From Candidatus Venteria ishoeyi (GTDB lineage: Bacteria; Pseudomonadota; Gammaproteobacteria; Beggiatoales; Beggiatoaceae), in the NCBI RefSeq assembly GCF_030378065.1, contig NZ_JAUCGJ010000010.1, positions 1 through 64,000 of the forward strand: a stretch of 64,000 nucleotides of DNA. The letters run 5' to 3'. Made by a program: the position numbers and the translations under genes. Below, in pieces: positions 12,001 to 18,337 of this stretch (the stretch's first letter is position 1; the number at the start of each line of letters is the position of its first letter). The notes below the pieces were generated by a model. It was given only the letters and a program-made list of their open reading frames with translations, searched no databases and was not told the origin of the DNA.

Positions 12001-13646
12001 CCAATACGGTCATTGTGGGCGATGACAGTGGCATACCTGACCCGACACCGGAAAATAACCGGGATGAGGATACGGATATTCTGGTGACTGAAGGGATACC
12101 TGATTATGTCATCACTAAAGATGATGAGGTGATGGAAGTTGCCGCAGGCGATATGCTGACTTATCAGATTGAAGTGAGCAACGTGGGCAGTGCTGCCGGG
12201 CAGGATGTAATTGTGACAGACACCCTGCCGCTGGATAGCCTGACCAATTTCCAGGCCAGTGATGGTGGTCAGATTAATCTGGACACAGGAGAGGTTATCT
12301 GGACATTTGACACACTGGATGCGGGAGAAAGTCACAGTCTGACACTAACGGCTGAGGTTCGGGAAGATATTGTCAGTGACAGTTTTGAAAACCTGGTTAC
12401 GGTTACGGACCTGGATGATATTCCGGATCCCACGCCGGAAAATAACCGGGATAATGATCGGGATAGCGTATTGACTACGCCGGTTGACCCTGATTCCATA
12501 CCTGATCCAACGCCAGACCCAACACCAGACCCAACACCTGAGCCGGAATCTCAGTTGCCGGATTACAGCATCACTAAAGATGATGGCTTGACCGAAGTAC
12601 AAGTCGGACAAAGCCTGATCTATACGCTAACAGTGACGAATAATGGTGCAGCCGACGGAGAACAGGTACGGGTGGTGGATGATTACCCCGCAGACCTGTT
12701 AATCAACGTCAGTGCCAATAATGGCGGTCAGGTGAATGTGGCAAACGGGCAGATTGAATGGTTGTTGCCACGTCTGGAAATGGGGGAAACCCGCACCTTT
12801 GCAGTTTCTGCAACGGTGAACCCGGAGCTGGATGCCGAGCAGGTACAGCGCATCCTGAACCGGGTTACGGTCAGCGATGACAGTGGCATTCCCGATCCCA
12901 CCCCGGAAGATAATAGTGATACGGATGAGGATGTACTGACATTCCTGGAACCAGAGGTAGATCCTAACGTTGATCCTAACGTTGATCCTAACGTTGATCC
13001 TAACGTTGATCCTAACGTTGATCCTAACGTTGATCCTAACGTTGATCCTAATGTTGATCCTAATGTTGATCCTGAGCCAGCGCCAGAACCAGAACTTTTA
13101 GCAGATAACTATGTGTATTTTTATTTCAATGATAGGGAGCCGCTGTTACATGGCATCATGCCTGAAAGAACTTTCTTTGACTGGGATGACGTGCAGTTCA
13201 AATTGCCGCCGATTCCGGTTGATCCAATTTTCAGTGGCATGATTGCCCCTGGAACCAATATCACGCTGGAATTGTATGATGGATTGGGGCAAAGTCTGGG
13301 GCAGAGCTCTGTTGTGGCGGATACCGGCGGCAACTGGTTAATTACCTTCCCCGGTTTGATATTGCAGGATCATCCACATTCCGTGGAAATCACACAGACA
13401 CGCTCGACCTTTAATATGAATCCGATGAGTGTGTTTGATGTTCGTACTTTCTTCACCCCGGCAACCGGTGGTCAATTATTCTTTGGCAGTGACATGACCC
13501 TGGATAGCGTAATGGCCTTTTCGCCGATACGGATGCTGGAAGCGATGCATGATGCGTATGCTGAACCGGTTGCAAAAGTGTGGAATGACTTTGATTCTTA
13601 TGAATTCCTGGTTTCTTCCAGTACCACTGCACAGGCAGGTTATTAA
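1..13646 (+). CDS. Giant SdrD B-like repeat surface protein, 5' end outside window
   Basis: The frame is open from the left edge of the window (a GTG at 27 is not needed as a start), so the N terminus and any signal peptide are missing. More than 4,540 residues are visible. I count 34 repeats of the SdrD B-like type, each beginning with a G-D-x-[VI]-W-x-D-x-[DN]-x-D-G motif and ending with G-x-Y-x-F-x-x-L-x-A-G-x-Y. The D-x-D/N-x-D-G loops look calcium-binding, as in Sdr proteins. Three DUF11-like domains follow (roughly residues 3900-4310 of the visible part), each starting D-Y-x-I-T-K-D-D. Then comes a DPNV tandem linker and a C-terminal region of about 190 residues that I do not recognise. 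No LPXTG sorting signal is seen. By family it is probably an exported, calcium-stiffened cell-surface or matrix fibre; the export route is not visible. Confidence 0.85.
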   Translation, partial: TDATDSSDVDNNADNPTDEIAVVAQGGNDNTNDFGYVQGGSIGDFVWLDENDDGIWLAGENGISGVTVRLYQDNNNDGVVDSGDTLLDTQTTDSAGAYKFTDLKPENYLVDVTAPANHILTTANDPHYIALAASQDYVLADFGFNHIALPPPPSGTIGDFVWYDQSADGVQDAGELGISGVTIDLYLDKNKDGVLDAGDTRVSTKTTNSSGFYQFTGLSRDYYLVEVTDTANKLTGKSLTVGSENPYQAKITTGNDEQADFGYADIPPAQIGDLIWNDLNGDGVQDAGEPGIADVTLELFQDSDGDGVYETSVGTQTTDDQGLYGFTDLAAGDYQVRVVSGVPVGMNQTSDPDATLDAQSNVTLTAGENREDMDFAYQNPVLASLGDTVWQDLNGDGVQDAGEPGIADVTLELFQDSDGDGVYETSVGTQTTDDQGLYGFTDLAAGDYQVRVVSGVPVGMNQTSDPDATLDAQSNVTLTAGENREDMDFAYQNPVLASLGDTVWQDLNGDGVQDAGEPGIADVTLELFQDSDGDGVYETSLGTKVTDNQGLYVFAGLDAGDYQVRVVSGVPVGMNQTSDPDATLDAQSNVTLTAGENREDMDFAYQNPVLASLGDTVWQDLNGDGVQDAGEPGIADVTLELFQDSDGDGVYETSLGTKVTDNQGLYVFAGLDAGDYQVRVVSGVPVGMNQTSDPDATLDAQSNVTLTAGQNREDMDFAYQNPVLASLGDTVWQDLNADGVQDAGEAGIAGVTLELRQDNNTDGIYETLVDTQISDNAGDYLFDNLPAGDYQVVVSNGVAGLQQTGDPDGAYDNQTKVTLSDGEQHLTADFGYVGITSVGDTVWHDMDGDQFQDANEPGIAGVTLNLQGAGADGVFGTADDTSHTTSTNANGLYLFDKLSAGEYRMSVDSASVSLSGIPGALTLTTANNPSVFTLSLGEQKDDVDFAYRGAGSIGDTVWLDANQNGVQDTGEETIHNVEVQMRLPGADNVLGTDDDPIYTTRTNSTGNYLFDGLPAGNYQIDVNTTTAPDASRLTTTGSYTVALPEGTAHLEADFGFAQPTGSIGDYVWLDSNADGIQDAAESGLENVLVNLLGAGVDGMLDTADDTLASTTTDANGAYLFEQLAAGAYRITLGGVPIGLTASTGPQSLGGTSAEFNLNADENKRDVDFGFSGSPAGNSWIGDQVWYDADGDGVFDSSEPVYAGMTVTLTHPGADGVFGNADDLTATTTTDSNGLYRFSGLPGGDYQVFVATPTGTTSTTPGAYNTVSLPDNDHIDTLDFGFYGNASLGDYVWNDSNNDGIQDADENGLGNVTVQATWAGFDGISGTGDDVSLTTTTDSDGLYQFNHLAAGDYTVTVVGGIPVGLTPSVGPQSAGGHSTTTTLTQGEQRTDIDFGYTGTPAGSGSIGDQVWYDSDGDGNFDAGEPVHGGLTVTLTEAGIDGVFGTADDLLTSTVTDDNGLYLFSGLPEGDYKVNVQAPNGTGTTTPNAYDEFHLNEGEKRDIQDFGFRGLGSIGDYVWHDLNNDGIQDIGEAGLAGVNLQLRWDGPDGLANSSDDVIATTTTDSNGYYHFAHLSAGHYQMTVVSGVPVGLTSSFGPESVGRDVALLRLYDFNLANAQIKQDVDFGYAGTPIGDGSIGDQVWIDLDEDGVKDANEQGIADVTVTLTHPGSDGVFGSADDISVTTTTDAEGIYRFSGLPAGDYRVSTPTPANTSSTTPDAYNTVSLADSENRDDVDFGFNGTAQFGDYIWHDTNADGVQDATEIGLGGVTVQATWAGVDGVFGSADDRSYSTITDSNGLYLLDNLPIGDYQVTVMNSPVGMTVSTGPDTAGPGTANLSLSAGDDNRTVDFAYTGTSAGTGSIGDTVWLDSDGDGLLDADENGISGATVTLTYPGADGIFGNGDDISVTTVTDSNGNYRFNGLPAAQYQVNVVTPDGTTSTTPDAYNPVDLADGQDIDTIDFGFRGTAGLGDFIWYDLDNDGIQDAGEPGLAGVTLEIIGAGSDGVIGTLDDSRYTTSTDSTGKYSLDGLPAGTYQVTVDNGVPAGMQGVIGPDTAGLGTATLTLANAQTRDDIDFAYNLPTNGSLGDYVWFDQNQDGIQDSAETGLANVGVNLVWSGVDGLFGTADDITRSTVTDANGAYLFENLAAGEYLVSVIGGVPVGFTATTGAQSVGGNSTTVTLPLDIPTQSVGTRTDIDFGYAGTPAGNSWLGDQVWYDTDGDGQLDSGEPVLAGITVSLTHPGSDGVFGSGDDISVTTTTDSNGLYRFTGLPGGDYRVNVLAPDGTRTTTPAAYNTVTLPDNDYNDQLDFGFHGLGSLGDYVWLDGDKDGVQDFGEQGLSGVTVQALWSGFDGISGTADDVTLTTTTDSNGAYLFNNLAAGSYQISVLSGVPVGLSPSIGPQSVGSNSSNMILDAGQERKDVDFGYQGTPLGSATIGDQVWYDTDGDGVVDADEPVYAGVSVTLTHPGDDGVFGNADDISVSTVTDSDGKYLFSGLPAGQYQVFTDTPSGTQSTTPDTYNPVSVTDGQVLDSVDFGFRGLGSLGDYVWHDLDNDGIQDIDESGIANVSVEARWSGLDGVFGTADDVTKTTTTDSSGHYFFNQLAGGVYQVSVTSVPVGLTPTSGPQSVGGNQTSIMLAPAENRFDMDFGYNGTLLGDSSIGDQVWQDIDGDGVMDDSELPLADVTVTLTHPGADGTFGTADDISVTTQTDNDGKYRFSGLPEGQYQVFVDTPEHTQATTPESYQSIVLGAGENRLDRDFGFQPIGSIGDYVWHDNNANGLQDSGESGLANVLMQATWVGADGISGTNDDQHFTTTTDEQGLYLFNALPVGAYQIDVISGIPVGLSPSIGAESVGSHSTMLTLASGQAIRTVDFGYQGDLLGTASIGDEVWLDSDGDGIKDAAEAVLPGATVTLTHPGADGVFGNADDIAVNTTTDANGLYLFNGLPAGDYRVNVTAPAGTASTTPNAYNTLTVADGDALRSVDFGFLGSAELGDFVWVDINKDGIQDTGETGFAGVTMQAVWAGADGTLGTADDVRYTTVTNAIGQYLFNGLPGGLYQVSVDSGIPAGYTVSSGPQVAGPGTASVTLSAAGSDLTMDFAYALEDTGTASFGDYVWLDADGDGLQDSTETGLAGVTVESLWAGADGVFGTADDQTQTTVTDNNGRYQFDKLPAGSFRVQVTAGVSANLTPTLGAHSIGAGSAVFDLSTGTNRDDIDFAYVPTPTGTGSIGDLIWYDSDGDGVPDSGENGLAGVSVYLRAAGADGLLNTADDVLRNTVTDSTGAYLFSDLPVDQYRVIVDTSTLPGGIASAVTSTTPSAGDSFSLADGENRLDRDFGYRGLASLGDYVWLDQDADGVQDADESGISGITLELTWAGNDGVMGTADDQVFSTVTDSNGHYLFNDLAPGDYRLSLNNSSLPIGLSATTGPQSIGGNNLNLTLAGGENHLDADFGYVQTGAAVGDFVWFDQNADGVQDTTEPGIVGAVVTITTAGADGVFGTADDNQRTTTTDSNGWYQFAGLNAGSYQVAVDTTSVGSGLGLTTSNNNSVTLTDNQLRDDQDFGFAGNASLGDFVWRDTNQDGIQDATEQGISNVTVTAVWAGFDGLAGTADDVTYTTTTDSNGFYLFDNLAAGDYQVSLTPSTIPLGLNPTIGAQSVGANQTVVTLAASEKQQDVDFGYAQTGAALGDFVWFDQDGDAQQDAGETGIAGVTVRLTLPGADGVLGTADDLMQMTTTDSSGFYTFTDLDAGDYQVNIETGSLPNGMTLTTLNNITATLANMEVRDDIDFGANGAGTLGDYIWLDSDKDGIQDPDEQGIAGVDINLRWHGLDGLANTADDVSYQTVTDANGFYLFNGLAAGGYDVMLDTATLPAGLSPTTGPASVGATQTTTTLTAGQDKLDVDFGFAMGDLPDYVITKDDGVTQAIPGQTLTYTITAQNVGGGDGYNVMVTDNVPIDVLENIQVDRDGVVNAATGEVSWTLSQMLSGELQQFTVTATVKANADLAQDSFTNTVIVGDDSGIPDPTPENNRDEDTDILVTEGIPDYVITKDDEVMEVAAGDMLTYQIEVSNVGSAAGQDVIVTDTLPLDSLTNFQASDGGQINLDTGEVIWTFDTLDAGESHSLTLTAEVREDIVSDSFENLVTVTDLDDIPDPTPENNRDNDRDSVLTTPVDPDSIPDPTPDPTPDPTPEPESQLPDYSITKDDGLTEVQVGQSLIYTLTVTNNGAADGEQVRVVDDYPADLLINVSANNGGQVNVANGQIEWLLPRLEMGETRTFAVSATVNPELDAEQVQRILNRVTVSDDSGIPDPTPEDNSDTDEDVLTFLEPEVDPNVDPNVDPNVDPNVDPNVDPNVDPNVDPNVDPNVDPEPAPEPELLADNYVYFYFNDREPLLHGIMPERTFFDWDDVQFKLPPIPVDPIFSGMIAPGTNITLELYDGLGQSLGQSSVVADTGGNWLITFPGLILQDHPHSVEITQTRSTFNMNPMSVFDVRTFFTPATGGQLFFGSDMTLDSVMAFSPIRMLEAMHDAYAEPVAKVWNDFDSYEFLVSSSTTAQAGY
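453..461 (+). repeat. Nine-cytosine homopolymer inside the giant gene
   Basis: A run of nine C residues encodes part of a Pro-Pro-Pro-Pro linker between the first two visible SdrD domains. Tracts of this length can slip during replication, so a one-base change would frameshift the rest of the gene. In this copy the frame is intact. Confidence 0.6.
813..2180 (+). repeat. Four near-identical 342-bp tandem units (SdrD domains)
   Basis: The string ctgggcgatacggtttggca recurs at 1155, 1497, 1839 and 2181, giving an exact 342-bp (114-residue) period. Units starting at 813, 1155, 1497 and 1839 are almost identical at DNA level, differing mainly in the segment encoding VGTQTTDDQG versus LGTKVTDNQG. 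The other SdrD repeats of the gene are much more diverged, so this block looks recently expanded or homogenised by gene conversion. Confidence 0.9.
12960..13067 (+). repeat. 12-bp tandem repeat, nine DPNV units
   Basis: Nine copies of gatcctaacgtt (the last two with aat in place of aac) encode (Asp-Pro-Asn-Val)9, followed by DPEPAPEPE. The array keeps the reading frame whatever the copy number and acts as a proline-rich spacer between the DUF11-like domains and the C-terminal region. Confidence 0.95.
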
Positions 13647-13716
13647 GGTAACTCGCCACGAATAACACCCCCCATTTCGCTCGCGCTATGGGGGTGTTAT
13701 TTCTTGCGAGTTACCT
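13646..13716 (+). terminator. Long hairpin overlapping the stop codon of the giant gene
   Basis: The arms aggtaactcgc (13646-13656) and gcgagttacct (13706-13716) pair. Inside them aataacaccccc pairs with gggggtgttatt around a loop containing cgctcgcgc. The hairpin starts at the last base of the TAA stop. There is no long T tract after it, so it may end transcription, protect the mRNA 3' end, or be a repeat element. Confidence 0.55.
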
Positions 13717-13784
13717 AAAAACTACCAGGTTTTTTGTTTAGGAACAGCCTAAAGGAATAAAGTTCAGCGTGAAGTAATGACAGT

Positions 13785-13811
13785 TTTTTTGTGCGCTTAA
13801 TGCACAAAAAA
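13785..13811. repeat. Small inverted repeat between the giant gene and the chemoreceptor
   Basis: The arms ttttttgtgc (13785-13794) and gcacaaaaaa (13802-13811) surround a 7-base loop. A-rich and T-rich ends on either side fit a weak bidirectional terminator. Apart from this and the promoter candidate, nothing else is seen in the 260 bases before the chemoreceptor gene. Confidence 0.35.
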
Positions 13812-13841
13812 GAAGTCTTTGCGTAATACCTGTGTTTAAAT

Positions 13842-13870
13842 TTGCAATTTGCTGGCTGACATTCTATAAA
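13842..13870 (+). promoter_or_regulatory. Candidate sigma70-type promoter for the chemoreceptor gene
   Basis: TTGCAA at 13842-13847 and TATAAA at 13865-13870 are separated by exactly 17 bases and lie about 110 bases upstream of the ATG. The -35 box matches 4 of 6 consensus bases and the -10 box 5 of 6. A sigma28-like box (ctcgataa near 13916) lies closer to the gene and is an alternative. Confidence 0.3.
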
Positions 13871-13977
13871 TAAACACATAAACATAAAACTTATTAACCT
13901 GGGTTCAGTGTAAGCTCGATAATGTGCTGAAAAATTCTTGCATTGAATTCAGGTTTATTATGATGGAATCATAAATT

Positions 13978-15927
13978 ATGAATATTGGTACACGATTACT
14001 ACTGGGGTTTGGCGGTGTACTGCTGCTAGTGGGCTTACTCAGTTACCTGGCGGTGGCTAATTTATCCAAACTTGCCGGGCAGACAGATAAGCTGTATCAG
14101 CACCCTTACACCGTCAGTACGGCTGCGCTGCGGGTGGGCAACAACATTATGCAGATGCACGAGCAGCTTAATCTTGCCAGTGTTACACAAAACCAAGAAA
14201 ATATACAGGTACATCAAGAAGCCATAAAACAACTACAAACACAGGTTGAAGTTGACTTCAAACTGATGCAAAGTCGTTTTCTGGGTGATAAGGCACAAAT
14301 TTCACTTGCAGAGCAAACATTTAGCGACTGGATGGTGTTTGTTGATAAGGATCTGGCACTATTGGCGGATCGTACCCGGGCTGAACAACTGGCTGCGCTT
14401 GATAAACAACTGTTGTCAGACTGGCAACAGTTACAGCAGAAGATGACCTGGATTATTGGTTTTGCCAGTGATAAAGCTGATGATTTTATGAGTGCCAGTC
14501 AAACACAGGCAAATACTAAAGAAGCGGCTCTGGAATTATTAAATAAAATGTATCGCCACCCTTTTGCCGTTAGTCGCGCAGTGCTGCGTATTGAAAGTCA
14601 TCTTGGCAAAATGCAATTTGATTTGGAGCAAATACAGCAGGATGTTGATAAAGCATTTATGCAGCAGGCGTTGGCACGTATTGAGCAAAATAAGAAAAAA
14701 ATTAAAGCTGATTTTGTGCTGGTCAAAGGACGCTTTTTAGGTAATGCAAAAGAAATTATAAAAACAGAACAGATATTTACCATCTGGGAAGCAAGTGCAG
14801 AGCAATTAATCACGTTGCTTTTAGATCAAAGTCGCCAACTTGTATTACAGGAAACTATGCAAAAAGCAGCCTTGCAACTAACAAAATTGCAGGGTTTATT
14901 ACAGGAATTTATCCAGTTTGCGGATAATAAGGCAACAGAATTTCATGCCAATGCCGGTCAGGTGCGTGATAAGACTTTGCGGGATATGTACTGGCTTATC
15001 TTTATCGTGTTAATTGTCAGTATTGTCTTTGGCTGGCTGACCCGTAACAGTATTGTATTTCCCTTAAAACGGGCAGTTGATCTTTCCACGGATTTGGCTG
15101 CGGGTGATTTAACCCGCCGGGTTACGCTTGCAAAAAATGTGCGTGATGAGAGTGGACAATTGCTGCTGGCAATGAACACGATGGCAGATAAAATTCAAAA
15201 TATTATTCGTGAGGTATGGAATGTAGCTGAGCAAATTAATGGTGCTTCAGGACAAATGAATGGCACTGCGCAGGCAATTTCCCAAAGCACGATTGAGCAA
15301 GCCTCCAGCCTGGAGGAAACCTCCGCATCAATCGAACAAATGTCTGCCAGCATTGACCAAAATGCTGAAAATGCCAACAGTACCGATAGTATTGCCAGAC
15401 AGACTGCGGCAAAATCCAGTGAAGGTGGACAGGCGGTAAAAGATACGATTGAAGCCATGAATCAAATCACTCAAAAAATTACCATTATTGAAGAGATTGC
15501 CTATCAAACCAATTTATTGGCACTCAATGCTGCCATTGAAGCAGCCAGAGCAGGAGAGCAGGGCAGAGGCTTTACTGTGGTGGCCGGGGAGATTCGTAAA
15601 TTGGCTGAGCGCAGCCAGGGTGCGGCACAGGAAATCAGAACGCTTGCCAGTAATAGCGTTGATGTATCCGAGCGCGCAGGGCAGTTGTTAAATGAAATGG
15701 TGCCAGCAATTGATAAAACGGCAGACCTGGTGACTGAGATTGCCGCGGCAAATGTTGAGCAAAGTAGCAATATTGCACAAATTAACCAGGCCATGTCACA
15801 GTTGGATCAAGTAACGCAACAAAATGCTGCGGCTTCTGAAGAGCTGGCCTCATCTGGTGAGGAAATGGCGGCACAGGCCGAGACGCTTAAAGAAATGATG
15901 GGCTATTTCAAAATCAAGGATGCTTGA
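13978..15927 (+). CDS. Methyl-accepting chemotaxis protein with a duplicated sensor module
   Basis: This is a 649-residue transmembrane chemoreceptor. A membrane helix lies near residues 5-27, a periplasmic part of about 310 residues follows, a second membrane helix lies near 335-357, then a HAMP domain and the cytoplasmic signalling coiled coil. The conserved hairpin tip with [19 protein letters not shown] is near residues 507-525. The periplasmic part contains two related helical modules: [12 protein letters not shown] at residue 42 and [12 protein letters not shown] at residue 194. Each is followed about 55 residues later by a matching stretch (QSRFLGDK and KGRFLGNA). It would pass ligand signals to CheA/CheW, for which no genes lie nearby, so it is an orphan receptor. 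The ligand is unknown. Confidence 0.92.
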   Translation: MNIGTRLLLGFGGVLLLVGLLSYLAVANLSKLAGQTDKLYQHPYTVSTAALRVGNNIMQMHEQLNLASVTQNQENIQVHQEAIKQLQTQVEVDFKLMQSRFLGDKAQISLAEQTFSDWMVFVDKDLALLADRTRAEQLAALDKQLLSDWQQLQQKMTWIIGFASDKADDFMSASQTQANTKEAALELLNKMYRHPFAVSRAVLRIESHLGKMQFDLEQIQQDVDKAFMQQALARIEQNKKKIKADFVLVKGRFLGNAKEIIKTEQIFTIWEASAEQLITLLLDQSRQLVLQETMQKAALQLTKLQGLLQEFIQFADNKATEFHANAGQVRDKTLRDMYWLIFIVLIVSIVFGWLTRNSIVFPLKRAVDLSTDLAAGDLTRRVTLAKNVRDESGQLLLAMNTMADKIQNIIREVWNVAEQINGASGQMNGTAQAISQSTIEQASSLEETSASIEQMSASIDQNAENANSTDSIARQTAAKSSEGGQAVKDTIEAMNQITQKITIIEEIAYQTNLLALNAAIEAARAGEQGRGFTVVAGEIRKLAERSQGAAQEIRTLASNSVDVSERAGQLLNEMVPAIDKTADLVTEIAAANVEQSSNIAQINQAMSQLDQVTQQNAAASEELASSGEEMAAQAETLKEMMGYFKIKDA

Positions 15928-16166
15928 GCTTTATAGAGATGTAGTGTTGCTACGTCTTGGAAGCTGAAACTGTTGAAATGCTTTCTGTGAACGCTTACCA
16001 CTCAACAGTATGCCTTAACACATGAAATTAATTGAACAATTACCCAAAGATGACTAATTCTGCGGGTCGTTTTTAGATACCAATACCTTGCTTAATGCTT
16101 TGATAATAAAAAAACACTGTTTTTCGGTAAGTTTTTGATAAAACAAACTAAAAATAGAGGTTTTTA

Positions 16167-16382
16167 ATGATGGAAGCCATTCGTAAAATCGAAACCGTAG
16201 AAGACGGACAAGTTCATGTCGATTTACCCAAGCAGTTTTGGGGGAAGGAAGTGGAAATTATTGTGTTATCCACGCCACAACAAGTCACACAGCCCATCAT
16301 GCGCAAGAAAAGTTTACGCAGTTGTTTGAAGCGTTATGCCAAGCCTGATTTAATTAGTCAAAAAAAAGATGCATGGCAATAA
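16167..16382 (+). CDS. Probable antitoxin of a type II toxin-antitoxin pair
   Basis: A 71-residue protein with an N-terminal segment (KQFWGKEVEIIVL) of the kind seen in small VapB-like or AbrB-like antitoxins, followed by a basic C-terminal half. The assignment rests mainly on position: nine bases downstream lies the broken remainder of a PIN-domain toxin gene in the same direction. The start is one of two adjacent ATGs. With the toxin inactivated the antitoxin would be an orphan, unless it serves another locus. I do not recognise the family firmly. Confidence 0.5.
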   Translation: MMEAIRKIETVEDGQVHVDLPKQFWGKEVEIIVLSTPQQVTQPIMRKKSLRSCLKRYAKPDLISQKKDAWQ

Positions 16383-16391
16383 GTGAAAAAC

Positions 16392-16610
16392 ATGAGTATC
16401 GTTGATGTGAATATCATTTTACGCTATGTCTTGGATGACCATGCAGAGCTATCACCCAAGGCAATAGAGATTCTTGAGTAGTATGAGGTAATATTGCCGA
16501 TAGAGGCTGCGTGCGAAGTGGTGTATGTACTGCAAAAAGTTTACGAAGTTGAGCGGGAAGATATTCGGCAACTTTTTCAAATTTTGTGGATGTATTATAA
16601 CTCACACTGA
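16392..16610 (+). pseudogene. Broken PIN-domain (VapC-like) toxin
   Basis: The frame begins MSIVDVNIILRYVLDD, a typical PIN start with the first catalytic Asp in VDVN. It then meets a TAG stop at 16479-16481 and reads on in the same frame as YEVILPIEAACEVVYVLQ up to a TGA at 16608. The stop is one base away from CAG (Gln), so a nonsense mutation is the simplest explanation. The C-terminal part with the later catalytic acidic residues is not found downstream, so the gene is also truncated. Intact family members are RNases of about 130 residues. Confidence 0.7.
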
Positions 16611-16731
16611 CTGTGCTGATGGTGATAATCAGTTATGGCTGGGGCGATGGGTTAAAAGATTTGACGACTATTTATTAGTTTCGCCTACCGACTCTATTCA
16701 TTTCTCAGTGTATCTTGGCCGGACTGGTAAC

Positions 16732-16768
16732 AGACCTTCCAGGTTTTGAAAACCTGGAAGGTCTTTTT
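16732..16768. terminator. Strong intrinsic terminator hairpin
   Basis: A perfect 16-bp stem (agaccttccaggtttt paired with aaaacctggaaggtct) has a single-base loop at 16748 and is followed by five Ts. It ends transcription rightward after the broken PIN gene. The converging cytochrome gene ends about 65 bases away. Confidence 0.7.
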
Positions 16769-16833
16769 CAAATGAAAAAATGGTAATACCCCTCGTTTTC
16801 CTATATCACCATTTTCCTAATCACATCCTCATC

Positions 16834-17496
16834 TCAATGAGAGAGAAGCCGAATATAACTAACCAGTGCCTCGACATCACTTTGACTGAGGATGCCACGC
16901 CAAGCTGGCATAAACCGTCCCTTACCATCAAGAATGCTCTTAACAAGATCATTATTGTTGAGACGGCTGGTCTCATTTTTATTAGTGTGATCCATCGGCA
17001 TAATTCCCATGAGTTTTGTCATAATTCCATCGCCATCACCTTCCACGCCGTGACAGACTTGACAATACTTCTGATAGATTTGCAGGCCAGCCTTAGGATC
17101 TCCCATCAGGTCATGCTTGGTGTTCCCCAGAAATCGAAGATAGGCAATCAATGACATAAGCTGAGACTCATTGAAGATATCTTTCCATTCCGGCATGGCA
17201 TCACTAAGCAGATTGTGTCGGTCACGACCCGTTATGGTCTGTCGACCTTTACCAGTGATGATTTTTATGAGAATGGCATCACTTCTGGAGCGTACAGTGG
17301 TGGTCAGATTTGCCGGAGTGATCTTCATTGCCTTTGCGAGAGGCCCATCCCCCTTGCCACTGATGCCATGACACAATTGGCAGTAAGAAACATACAGCCC
17401 TCTTCCCTCATAGGCAGGTGGAAGAGTTGCTGATACTGCAAGTGGATTCACTGCAAGGATAGTAAGTAAGATTACAGTATAAATTAAAAATTTCAC
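16834..17496 (-). CDS. Diheme c-type cytochrome, periplasmic
   Basis: A 220-residue protein with a Sec signal peptide (about residues 1-23, ending AVSA) and two cytochrome c domains. Heme-binding motifs are CQLCH near residue 38 and CQVCH near residue 137. Likely axial methionines lie in MPEWKD and MPAWRG. The two halves share the pattern C-x-x-C-H-G-x-x-G-x-G-D-G and are an internal duplication. The GTG start at 17496 is supported by AGGAGA seven bases upstream. It is probably a soluble electron carrier in the periplasm. No oxidase or dehydrogenase lies next to it, so its partner is unknown. Confidence 0.85.
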   Translation of the reverse strand: MKFLIYTVILLTILAVNPLAVSATLPPAYEGRGLYVSYCQLCHGISGKGDGPLAKAMKITPANLTTTVRSRSDAILIKIITGKGRQTITGRDRHNLLSDAMPEWKDIFNESQLMSLIAYLRFLGNTKHDLMGDPKAGLQIYQKYCQVCHGVEGDGDGIMTKLMGIMPMDHTNKNETSRLNNNDLVKSILDGKGRFMPAWRGILSQSDVEALVSYIRLLSH

Positions 17497-17659
17497 TATC
17501 TTTCTCCTAATTGAATGCGGATAAAATACCGTTGGACTGAGCCGCTAACGTACCTACGTTATGGGAATTCTATCGGATTTTTCCTGCTTCGGAAAGTAAG
17601 TGCAGCAGGGTAAGTAACGGCGGGTTAGATACCTGCCTTTACCCGATTAGGTGGTTTAT

Positions 17660-18262
17660 TCATAACTCTTCCACCATTACCACACTTCTGCGATAAATGA
17701 TCATACTCATCAAGAGTATACAGGTAACTGCTACGATACTTGGGAATAATACTGTTGTAATAGAATAGTTTTCTAATGCCATTACGACGATAAGATTACG
17801 AGCTGTAAAAATTGAAAAGAACACTAATGATTCAGAAAATGGTTGGTCATAGGATTTTCTAATTGTTGGCCCAAAACCTAGAACATCTACTATTGTTAGT
17901 ATAACAACAGCCCAAAGTGGATCTGAGGTTAAGTACCAAAATGGTAAAGACGACATTGCTGATATAAAAAACACCCAATCTATACGGGTAATAGAAATAT
18001 CCCCCCGCTTCATAAATGCCAATAATGCAATGAATATTGTAATTAACCCTGAAACCCCGATTGGCCATGCACCCACCCCGGCATTGTCTTGCAGTTGTGC
18101 GAGGAATACAACAAAAGTGGTGGTTCCCCAAATAACCCAGGAAAATACATGAGGTTTTACGGTACCCAGAATGATTGAGCGAATATATGGAAAAAAAGCC
18201 ATAAATGTGAGTACTATAGCAATAGCACTTAAAGTTCCCTTATATGACATGACTTCCTGCAT
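17660..18262 (-). CDS. Uncharacterised polytopic membrane protein
   Basis: About 200 residues with six or seven hydrophobic helices, and short loops containing KPHVFSW and FGPTIRKSY. It resembles a widespread small family of bacterial membrane proteins without known function, with a length and helix layout like PQ-loop transporters; that resemblance is inference. Two starts are possible: ATG at 18262, or ATG at 18250 preceded by AGGAAG. The second has the better ribosome-binding site, but its spacing is short. It is a monocistronic gene between the cytochrome and a hypothetical gene. The 160 bases between it and the cytochrome gene show no recognisable feature. Confidence 0.55.
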   Translation of the reverse strand: MQEVMSYKGTLSAIAIVLTFMAFFPYIRSIILGTVKPHVFSWVIWGTTTFVVFLAQLQDNAGVGAWPIGVSGLITIFIALLAFMKRGDISITRIDWVFFISAMSSLPFWYLTSDPLWAVVILTIVDVLGFGPTIRKSYDQPFSESLVFFSIFTARNLIVVMALENYSITTVLFPSIVAVTCILLMSMIIYRRSVVMVEEL

Positions 18263-18337
18263 TTCTTTCGCCTAATGAAAGGGGATACTTCCATTTTGTT
18301 CTAGGAGAAAACATTTAAAAGATTGAATTTTAAGCAA

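Noticed and set aside
2549-12611. Many minus-strand frames of 60-214 codons opposite the giant gene
   Set aside because: They arise from the repetitive codon pattern of the SdrD repeats, share it between copies, and have no start signals of their own.
12960-13067. 12-bp repeats considered as iterons of an origin
   Set aside because: The array is inside a coding frame and gives a regular DPNV linker; no AT-rich region or replication gene is nearby.
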